NCBI RefSeq assembly: GCF_031426495.1
Contig: NZ_JANPLK010000072.1
Location: forward strand, 1 to 64,000
Direction of reading: 5' to 3'
Length of the DNA: 64,000 nucleotides
DNA from: Gemmatimonas sp.
GTDB lineage: Bacteria > Gemmatimonadota > Gemmatimonadetes > Gemmatimonadales > Gemmatimonadaceae
Shown here: positions 51,357-64,000 of the stretch, in pieces
How the letters are laid out: each line of letters opens with the position of its first letter
Numbering within the stretch: the stretch's first letter is position 1
Program-made: the position numbers and the translations under genes
Notes under the pieces: generated by a model
The model's input: only the letters and a program-made list of their open reading frames with translations
What the model was told of the DNA's origin: nothing
The model's database searches: none

Positions 51357-51511
51357 TTTTTGTACTCCGGCAAAAAGTCTCGGTACGTGGCTACTGCGCG
51401 CATGTATATCTGCGACAGCAGCCACCGGCAAACAGTTGTGCCGCTCCGGGGACGCACCTACGCAGCCCAGCAACACCGATGGGGAACGCATCGCGTTGAC
51501 CGATGCACCGA

Positions 51512-51540
51512 TTGACATAGGGGACAGGGGTATACAAACT
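51512..51540 (+). promoter_or_regulatory. Promoter and possible CsoR-type operator
   Basis: A perfect TTGACA (51512-51517) is followed 17 bases later by CAAACT as a weak -10. The spacer TAGGGGACAGGGGTATA holds two G4 tracts and an AT flank, reminiscent of CsoR/FrmR-family operators. It lies 53 bases before the CsoR-like gene. Confidence 0.4.
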
Positions 51541-51592
51541 TTCCCAAACGCTACCGAGGCGTTGGTCCACCTGCACTCCGGGAGTGATACAA

Positions 51593-51964
51593 ATGCCCCT
51601 GACGCCCATGCCGACTTTCGATGACGCGGCGCTCCAAGCCGTCGCCTGCGGCTGCGGTACCCCGGACGAATCCGGACGGAAGGCCGTGGCCGTCGATCCC
51701 GACACCAAAACCCGCAATCTCAAGCGGCTCCGTCGCATCGAAGGACAGATCCGCGGGCTTCAAAAAATGGTCGAGGACGAGCGGTACTGCGCCGACATCC
51801 TCACCCAGATCTCGTCAGCACACGAAGCGTTGCGCGCGGTCGGACGGGAGCTCATGCGCAATCACCTCAAGCATTGCGCCGCCACGGCCATCGCCGCTGG
51901 CGGCGACGAACGCGACGCGATGTACGACGAGCTGGTCGACATGATGTACAAGCACAGCCGCTGA
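51593..51964 (+). CDS. CsoR/FrmR-family metal- or stress-sensing repressor
   Basis: ATG 51593 with GGGAG upstream (a GTG at 51584 is an alternative); 123 residues. The all-helical core reads RLRRIEGQIRGLQKMVEDER, YCADILTQISSAHEALRAVG and LMRNHLKHCAATAI. The CsoR ligand set Cys (YCADIL), His and Cys (NHLKHC) is present, which fits copper(I) sensing, but FrmR/RcnR-type sensing cannot be excluded. An N-terminal extension contains an extra ACGCG cysteine pair. Its stop overlaps the next ATG, so it probably controls the amidohydrolase gene. Confidence 0.85.
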   Translation: MPLTPMPTFDDAALQAVACGCGTPDESGRKAVAVDPDTKTRNLKRLRRIEGQIRGLQKMVEDERYCADILTQISSAHEALRAVGRELMRNHLKHCAATAIAAGGDERDAMYDELVDMMYKHSR

Positions 51965-53262
51965 TGAACACGCGCCTTCTCCACCCGTTGGGGCGCACGA
52001 TCCTGACCGTCGCGCCGATGCTATTGGCGACCCCGGCCGCGGGGCAGGCACCGCCAGCTACGGCACCGATTACCGCGCTGCGCTTCGGGGCCATGGCCGA
52101 ACCGACGGGGCGCACCACCAAGAACGTCACGATTCTCGTGCAGGCCGACACCGTGCTCCGGGTCGGCACTGGTACGGCGATGATTCCGAAAGGCGCGACC
52201 GTCATCGATCTTCGGCGCTACACGGCCATTCCGGGTCTCATCGATGTGCACACGCACGTCACCTTCGTGCGCGACAAGGCCACCCCGCTCGCTAACGGAC
52301 CGCGCTCACGCGATTCGGTCATCGCGGCCGCCGCCACCAACTTGCGCCGCACGCTGGAAACGGGTGTGACCACCGTGCGCGATCTCGGTGCCAGCAATTA
52401 CGCCGACATCGGCATTCGCGACGCCGTGAACAGCGGCGCGATGATCGGGCCGCGCCTGTTCGTGGCCGGGTACGGTCTCTCCAAGGTGACCACGCCACCG
52501 GTGGCCGGTCAGCCGTCGCTCGCGGCGCGCGGTCGCGTACGCGATACCATGGAGATCAAGGACGCGATCCAGGCGCAGGTCGACGCCGGCGCCGACTGGA
52601 TCAAGATGTACGGCTCCACGGGCACCTACGCGAACACCACCGGAGTGCAGACGTTTACCGACGTCGAAATGCGGGTCGCCGCCGAAACGGCGCACCGGTT
52701 CAAGCGTCCCATTGCCATTCATTCCTACGGCGATTCCGGCGGACGTGCGGCGCTCCGCGCTGGCGCGGAATCGGTCGAGCATCCGGCGGGATTTGACGAT
52801 GCGACGCTCGCCGAGTGGGCGAAACGCGGCACCATGTACGTGCCGACGATCGATCACAATCGGTTCTACGCGGAGAACGCGTCGCTGCTGGGCTACACGC
52901 GGGAGCAGGTGGCCGGCCTCGATTCCTTCCGGTTGTACAACCTCGAAACGGCCCGGCGGGCGCACGCCGCCGGTGTTCGCTTCGCGATGGGGTCGGACGC
53001 GGTCTGGTGGATGTTCGGCGAGAATACCCGCGAGTTGGGCTGGTTCGTGAAGGCGGGCATGTCACCGGCGCAAGCGTTGGCCACGGCGACGACCAACGGC
53101 GCGCTGCTGCTGGGGAAGCCCACCAAACTCGGGCGCATCGCGCCGGGTTTCTATGCCGATATCGTGGCCGTCGAGGGCGATCCGCTGCGCAGCATCAATG
53201 TGATCCTGGACGGCGTACGCTGGGTCATGAAGGACGGCCGCGTGGTCGTGGATAAGCGCTGA
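51964..53262 (+). CDS. Exported amidohydrolase (imidazolonepropionase/prolidase-like)
   Basis: The ATG overlaps the CsoR stop by one base. The 432-residue protein has a signal peptide (MLLATPAAGQAPP). The amidohydrolase TIM barrel follows: PGLIDVHTHVTF (HxH metal site), KMYGSTGTY (probable carboxylated Lys region), AIHSYGDSGGRAAL, SVEHPAGF and MGSDAVWW (final Asp), then a C-terminal strand with GRIAPGFYADIVAVEGDP. The substrate class is unknown; relatives cleave peptides or cyclic amides in the periplasm. Coupling to a metal sensor is odd for this family. Confidence 0.88.
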   Translation: MNTRLLHPLGRTILTVAPMLLATPAAGQAPPATAPITALRFGAMAEPTGRTTKNVTILVQADTVLRVGTGTAMIPKGATVIDLRRYTAIPGLIDVHTHVTFVRDKATPLANGPRSRDSVIAAAATNLRRTLETGVTTVRDLGASNYADIGIRDAVNSGAMIGPRLFVAGYGLSKVTTPPVAGQPSLAARGRVRDTMEIKDAIQAQVDAGADWIKMYGSTGTYANTTGVQTFTDVEMRVAAETAHRFKRPIAIHSYGDSGGRAALRAGAESVEHPAGFDDATLAEWAKRGTMYVPTIDHNRFYAENASLLGYTREQVAGLDSFRLYNLETARRAHAAGVRFAMGSDAVWWMFGENTRELGWFVKAGMSPAQALATATTNGALLLGKPTKLGRIAPGFYADIVAVEGDPLRSINVILDGVRWVMKDGRVVVDKR

Positions 53263-53334
53263 GGGCGCCCGCGCTTCGTGGTTTATTCGGGTTGCAAATC
53301 ACGGGTGCATTGCAACCTGCTCTCAGCACGCGAC

Positions 53335-53363
53335 TTGCGAGCGCGTCCGCGTCACACTACGTT
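53335..53363 (+). promoter_or_regulatory. Candidate promoter of the ribosomal/RNA polymerase cluster
   Basis: TTGCGA (53335-53340), a 17-base spacer, then TACGTT (53358-53363), 125 bases before rpmG. An inverted repeat (GGTTGCAA ... TTGCAACC, 53290-53317) lies upstream. It is the only reasonable sigma-70-like pair in this 226-base gap. Confidence 0.4.
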
Positions 53364-53488
53364 GCAAGGCTCACCCCATTCGGGGAGAGATCCATCGGGG
53401 AGCCGGAAGACGGCTAAGCGCGCCCAGCGAATGCAGGCGGCGCACCCGGTGCAGAAGACGTCTGTGTGCTGTAGCACGGAGCCGGAAC

Positions 53489-53641
53489 ATGGCGCGCGAA
53501 AAGATCATTCTCGGTTGCACCGAGTGCAAAAACCGCAACTACTTCACCACCAAGAACAAGCGTCTTCACCCCGAGCGGGTGGAGTGGCAGAAGTATTGCC
53601 CGCGCTGCAATGCGCACAAAACGCATAAGGAAACGAAGTAG
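53489..53641 (+). CDS. rpmG: Ribosomal protein bL33
   Basis: A 50-residue protein. It has the two CxxC zinc pairs (GCTECKNRNY and YCPRCNAHK) and the basic end KTHKETK, so it is the zinc-binding form of L33. It is the first gene of the cluster, two bases before secE, the usual order rpmG-secE-nusG. Confidence 0.97.
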   Translation: MAREKIILGCTECKNRNYFTTKNKRLHPERVEWQKYCPRCNAHKTHKETK

Positions 53642-53643
53642 AC

Positions 53644-53877
53644 ATGACGGCTCCCGTCGAGGTTTCCCGTCCGGGACTCGGCACGCGGTTGGTCACGTTC
53701 TATCATGACGTGATCGCCGAGATGAAGAAGGTGACCTGGCCCGATCGCCCGCAGCTGCAGCAGGCGACGATCCAGATCATCATTTTCGTGCTGCTCCTTG
53801 GTGCGGTGATCGCCCTGGTCGATGTTGCGTTGCAGGCGCTGCTCGTGCGCCTGCCCGCGATGTTGCTCGGCCGCTGA
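53644..53877 (+). CDS. secE: Preprotein translocase subunit SecE
   Basis: A 77-residue single-span protein. The conserved cytoplasmic motif (FYHDVIAEMKKVTWPDRPQ) is followed by one membrane helix (IQIIIFVLLLGAVIALVDVA). It is part of the SecYEG channel. Position between rpmG and nusG confirms the call. Confidence 0.97.
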   Translation: MTAPVEVSRPGLGTRLVTFYHDVIAEMKKVTWPDRPQLQQATIQIIIFVLLLGAVIALVDVALQALLVRLPAMLLGR

Positions 53878-53885
53878 CCCCGCAT

Positions 53886-54443
53886 ATGTCCTTGTCGATG
53901 CTCGAGCACCGGTGGTATACGGTCCAGACCACGTCTGGCCACGAGAACAAGGTGCAGCGCCTGATCCAGCGAAAGATCGACATGGATTCGGCGGCGCCCG
54001 AAGATCGCCTGATTCGTCAGGCGCTCGTGCCCACGCAGGAAGTCGTGGAGATCAAGAACGGCAAGAAGGTCACGGTCGAGCGAAAGATCTTCCCGGGCTA
54101 CGTGCTCGTGGAGATGGTCGCCAGCCAGGACACCTTGCACGAGGTCAACGCCATTCAGGGCGTGATCAAGTTTGTCGGGAAGGAAAAGGAGCCAACGCCG
54201 CTGCGTGACGACGAAGTCCGTCGTTTGTTGGGGCAGTCGGATCCGACCGAGGAAGCGCCGACGCGTGAGGAGATTCCATTCCTGATCGGTCAGGCGGTGG
54301 CGATTACGGAAGGTCCGTTCGCCGACTTCAACGGCACGGTCGAAGAGATCCTGTCCGACAAGGGCAAGGTCCGGGTGTCCGTCAGCCTGTTTGGCCGACC
54401 CACCAGTGTGGAGCTCGATTACCTGCAGTTACGCGGGTACTGA
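53886..54443 (+). CDS. nusG: Transcription factor NusG
   Basis: A 185-residue protein (ATG 53886; 53898 is a possible shorter start). The NGN domain has HRWYTVQTTSGHENKV and FPGYVLVEM; the C-terminal KOW domain has GPFADFNGTVEEI and RPTSVELDYLQL. It binds RNA polymerase and links it to the ribosome or Rho. It follows secE by 8 bases. Confidence 0.97.
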   Translation: MSLSMLEHRWYTVQTTSGHENKVQRLIQRKIDMDSAAPEDRLIRQALVPTQEVVEIKNGKKVTVERKIFPGYVLVEMVASQDTLHEVNAIQGVIKFVGKEKEPTPLRDDEVRRLLGQSDPTEEAPTREEIPFLIGQAVAITEGPFADFNGTVEEILSDKGKVRVSVSLFGRPTSVELDYLQLRGY

Positions 54444-54543
54444 GTTCTTCGCAGGACGTCGCCACCACTCGACGAAAAACACCGTGGTAGCACGACCGCA
54501 GCGCCGGATGGTCCGGCCGCGGAACTTGCGATGAGGAAGACGC

Positions 54544-54966
54544 ATGGCCAAGAAGGTCACTGGATTCGTCAAGCTGCAGATTCCTGCAGGCAAGGCGAAC
54601 CCGGCGCCCCCAGTAGGTACGGCCCTCGGTCCGCAGGGTATCAACATCATGGGCTTCTGCAAAGAGTTTAATGCTCGGACGCAGGGCGGTGATATGATCA
54701 TCCCGGTCGAGGTCACGATCTACGGCGACAAGTCGTTCACCTTCATTTTGAAGACTCCGCCGGCGGCGGAACTCATCAAGAAGGAGCTCGGCGTTGCAAA
54801 GGGCTCGGGTCAGCCGAATAAGGTGAAGGTCGGTACGATCACGAAGGCACAGCTCGAAAAGCTCGCCACCGTGAAGATGCCGGATCTGAACTGCGATTCG
54901 ATGGAGAGCGCAATCGCCATGATGGCGGGTGCCGCGCGCTCCATGGGCATTGTGGTCAAGGATTGA
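54544..54966 (+). CDS. rplK: Ribosomal protein uL11
   Basis: A 140-residue protein with the L11 signature VTGFVKLQIPAGKANPAPPV, GPQGINIMGFCKEFNARTQ, and the RNA-binding C-terminal domain ending MAGAARSMGIVVKD. It belongs to the GTPase-associated centre. The next gene, rplA, starts 5 bases after its stop. Confidence 0.98.
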   Translation: MAKKVTGFVKLQIPAGKANPAPPVGTALGPQGINIMGFCKEFNARTQGGDMIIPVEVTIYGDKSFTFILKTPPAAELIKKELGVAKGSGQPNKVKVGTITKAQLEKLATVKMPDLNCDSMESAIAMMAGAARSMGIVVKD

Positions 54967-54971
54967 GTCTC

Positions 54972-55661
54972 ATGGCACAGAACGGGAAGAAGTACCGCAG
55001 CGCGAGCGAGCGCCGCGAACTCGGAAAGCCCTATGAGGCCAGCAAGGCGATCGAGATCGTGAAGCAGATGAGCTTCGCGAAGTTCGACGAGACGGTCGAA
55101 GTTGCGATCCGTCTTGGCGTCGATCCCCGCCATGCCGATCAGGTGGTGCGTGGCACCGTCGTGCTGCCCGAAGGCACGGGTAAGACGATGCGTGTCCTCG
55201 TCATCGCGGCGGGTGCCAAGGTGCAGGAAGCGCAGGACGCGGGCGCCGATTACGTCGGCACCGAATACCTCGCCAAGATCAAGGAAGGCTGGTTGGACTT
55301 CGACGTGCTGATCGCCACGCCGGACCAGATGGGACAGCTCGGCCAGCTCGGCCGCGTCCTGGGTCCTCGCGGCCTGATGCCGAATCCGAAGGCGGGCACC
55401 GTCACGTTCGACGTGGCGAAGGCCGTCAAGGAATCGAAGGGCGGTAAGATCGAGTTCCGCGTCGACAAGGGGGGCAATGTGCACGCCCCGATCGGCAAGG
55501 TCTCGTTCGGACCGGAGCAGCTGGCGACCAACCTCGCCGCGCTGATGGATACCATCGTTCGCTCGAAGCCGTCCGCGGCGAAGGGCGTGTACATTCGGAA
55601 CGTCGCGATCTCGAGCTCCATGGGACCTGGCGTCACCATCGACACCACGCCGTACCGGTAA
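54972..55661 (+). CDS. rplA: Ribosomal protein uL1
   Basis: ATG 54972, preceded by AAGGA; 229 residues. It has ETVEVAIRLGVDPRHADQVV and GQLGRVLGPRGLMPNPK, the L1 signature. It binds 23S rRNA in the L1 stalk and, in many bacteria, represses its own operon mRNA (rplKA). Confidence 0.98.
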   Translation: MAQNGKKYRSASERRELGKPYEASKAIEIVKQMSFAKFDETVEVAIRLGVDPRHADQVVRGTVVLPEGTGKTMRVLVIAAGAKVQEAQDAGADYVGTEYLAKIKEGWLDFDVLIATPDQMGQLGQLGRVLGPRGLMPNPKAGTVTFDVAKAVKESKGGKIEFRVDKGGNVHAPIGKVSFGPEQLATNLAALMDTIVRSKPSAAKGVYIRNVAISSSMGPGVTIDTTPYR

Positions 55662-55676
55662 GAGGGAGACGCAACC

Positions 55677-56180
55677 ATGAAAGCCAAGGCCAAGGCCAAG
55701 AAGAGCGACAAGCAGCTCCTTGTTGACAGTCTGAGCGCGAAGCTCGGATCGGCGCAGGCGCTGTTTTACACCGACTTCACCGGTTTGAACGTGAAGCGCA
55801 TGACGGATCTCCGTCGCCGCCTGAAGAAGGCGGGTGTCGAGTACGTCGTGATCAAGAACACGCTGGCGCTCCGGGCGGTCAACGAGAGCGGGCTGGTGTC
55901 CCAGCGTCTGAAGGGCCCGACGGGGGTGGTGGTGGCCAAGGATGGCATCACTGCGGCCAAGGTCCTCTCCGATTTTGCGAAGGAGAACGATCAGCGGCCG
56001 TCCGTGAAGGGCGGGATCTATGAGGGCAACGCCGTAGACGAAGCAATGGTCAAGAAGTTGGCCTCGCTCCCGACGCGCGACGAAGCTCTGTCGATCTTCG
56101 CTGGCTACCTCAACAGCATCCCGATGATGTTTGCCCTCGCCCTCGACGCCCGCAAGTCGCAGCTCGAAGGCTCCAACTAA
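55677..56180 (+). CDS. rplJ: Ribosomal protein uL10
   Basis: A 167-residue protein. It has a Lys-rich start, then FYTDFTGLNVKRMTDLRRRL and YVVIKNTLALRAV, and ends with the L12-binding helix. It anchors L7/L12 dimers to the stalk. The usual L10 feedback leader would have to be in the short 15-base gap after rplA or within rplA, and is not evident. Confidence 0.97.
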   Translation: MKAKAKAKKSDKQLLVDSLSAKLGSAQALFYTDFTGLNVKRMTDLRRRLKKAGVEYVVIKNTLALRAVNESGLVSQRLKGPTGVVVAKDGITAAKVLSDFAKENDQRPSVKGGIYEGNAVDEAMVKKLASLPTRDEALSIFAGYLNSIPMMFALALDARKSQLEGSN

Positions 56181-56246
56181 GTCCCCAGGCGTTCGCCTGA
56201 TCACACGCCCCAGGCTCCCTGGGGGGCATTTACGGAGAGTACGACC

Positions 56247-56630
56247 ATGGCTAACACGACCCTGAGCAAGGACGAGATCCTCGACGCGATCGGCGCGATG
56301 AGCGTCATCGATCTGTCCGAGCTCATCGAAGCGTTCAAGACGAAGTTCAACGTCACGATCGCCGCAGTTGCGGCGGGCGGCGGCGGTGCGGCGGCCCCGG
56401 CGGCCGCAGTGGAAGAGCAGACGGAGTTCGCGGTCATCCTCAAGGAAGCCGGCGGCAAGAAGATCCAGGTCATCAAGGTCGTGCGCGAGCTGACCGGCCT
56501 GGGCCTGAAGGAAGCCAAGGACCTGGTGGACGGCGCGCCGAAGGCCGTGAAGGAGAACGTCACGAAGGATGAAGCCGCCGCGATCAAGGCCAAGCTCGAG
56601 GCCGAGGGCGCGACCGTCGAAGTCAAGTAA
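56247..56630 (+). CDS. rplL: Ribosomal protein bL12 (L7/L12)
   Basis: A 127-residue protein: N-terminal dimerisation helices (LSELIEAFKTKFNV), an Ala/Gly hinge (AAVAAGGGGAAAPAAAV), and the C-terminal factor-binding domain (FAVILKEAGGKKIQVIKVVR, GLGLKEAKDLVDGAPKAVKE). Its stop is followed by stacked hairpins before rpoB. Confidence 0.98.
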   Translation: MANTTLSKDEILDAIGAMSVIDLSELIEAFKTKFNVTIAAVAAGGGGAAAPAAAVEEQTEFAVILKEAGGKKIQVIKVVRELTGLGLKEAKDLVDGAPKAVKENVTKDEAAAIKAKLEAEGATVEVK

Positions 56631-56676
56631 GGCTTCCGACCGTTCTTCGTTTTAACTGCAGTTCCGTCGTTGTAAC

Positions 56677-56733
56677 GCTCCTCCCCGGGGGAGCTGGTCA
56701 CCGAAAAGTGACCGGCTCCGTCGGGGACGGAGC
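56677..56733 (+). promoter_or_regulatory. Three consecutive hairpins between rplL and rpoB
   Basis: Stems: GCTC...GAGC (56677-56694), GGTCAC-CGAAAA-GTGACC (56696-56713), and GCTCCGTC-GGG-GACGGAGC (56715-56733). They are nearly contiguous and have no T-run behind them. This is the usual place for an attenuator or RNase III-type processing site that lowers rpoBC expression relative to ribosomal protein genes. Confidence 0.65.
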
Positions 56734-56795
56734 GCTTTGCGCCCCCGGTATCGCCGGATTCGGTGCACCCCGCACGTGGGTGAGCCCCTAAGGAT

Positions 56796-61358
<4,563 letters not shown>

Positions 61359-61360
61359 CC

Positions 61361-64000
<2,640 letters not shown>

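Overview
The window is high-GC bacterial DNA that most resembles a Gemmatimonadota (Gemmatimonas-like) chromosome. This is inferred from an ECF-type sigma factor translationally coupled to a Ser/Thr kinase with a TPR tail, a PEP-CTERM protein, many secreted proteins without close relatives, and a standard rpmG-secE-nusG-rplKAJL-rpoBC cluster. No search could be run, so the lineage is an inference.

Layout. (1) 1-2500 looks like the end of a mobile element: small unknown genes, then the 3' half of a tRNA-Gly(TCC) and its terminator. (2) 2501-9669 is ordinary chromosome: a decayed gene, two large secreted proteins, and the sigma factor/kinase pair. (3) 9670-47848 is a tandem genomic island in tRNA-Thr(GGT). 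Two partial copies of the tRNA 5' half (9670, 14852) and the complete tRNA (47849) are direct repeats that divide it in two. Island A (5.2 kb) carries two BsuPI-like lipoproteins, a PEP-CTERM protein, a subtilisin-like protease and an integrase remnant broken by a 14-bp duplication. Island B (33 kb) carries an operon with a DtxR box in its promoter (di-heme protein, Rieske protein, porin, DtxR regulator), a large metal-resistance block (ArsR regulator, CDF pump, CzcCBA efflux, HMA protein, HEAT-repeat protein, P-type ATPase), a buried tRNA-Pro fragment, a defence block, and an element backbone ending in excisionase and integrase. (4) 47849-53262 is chromosome with tRNA-Thr, a histidine kinase, a frameshifted beta-lactamase-fold gene and a CsoR regulator/amidohydrolase pair. 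(5) 53335-64000 is the ribosomal protein/RNA polymerase cluster, with rpoC running off the window.

The defence block (31884-37812, minus strand) has a recognisable Thoeris system, a SIR2-SLOG ThsA with two different TIR proteins. Next to it is a 617-residue protein that joins a GHKL ATPase domain to a C-terminal PD-(D/E)XK (Shedu-like) nuclease motif. Upstream of that gene are ACCGGT palindromes repeated exactly every 11 bp. This gene and its phased array are the best candidate here for an undescribed system. The second candidate is the backbone at 38543-45602: a divergent 766-residue tyrosine recombinase with its own repeat region, two related sigma-like proteins and a YhaM-like OB-HD nuclease.

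Working together: the metal genes overlap head to tail and form one export pathway from inner membrane to outside. The island integrase has lost the first catalytic arginine, so island B may depend on another recombinase to move.
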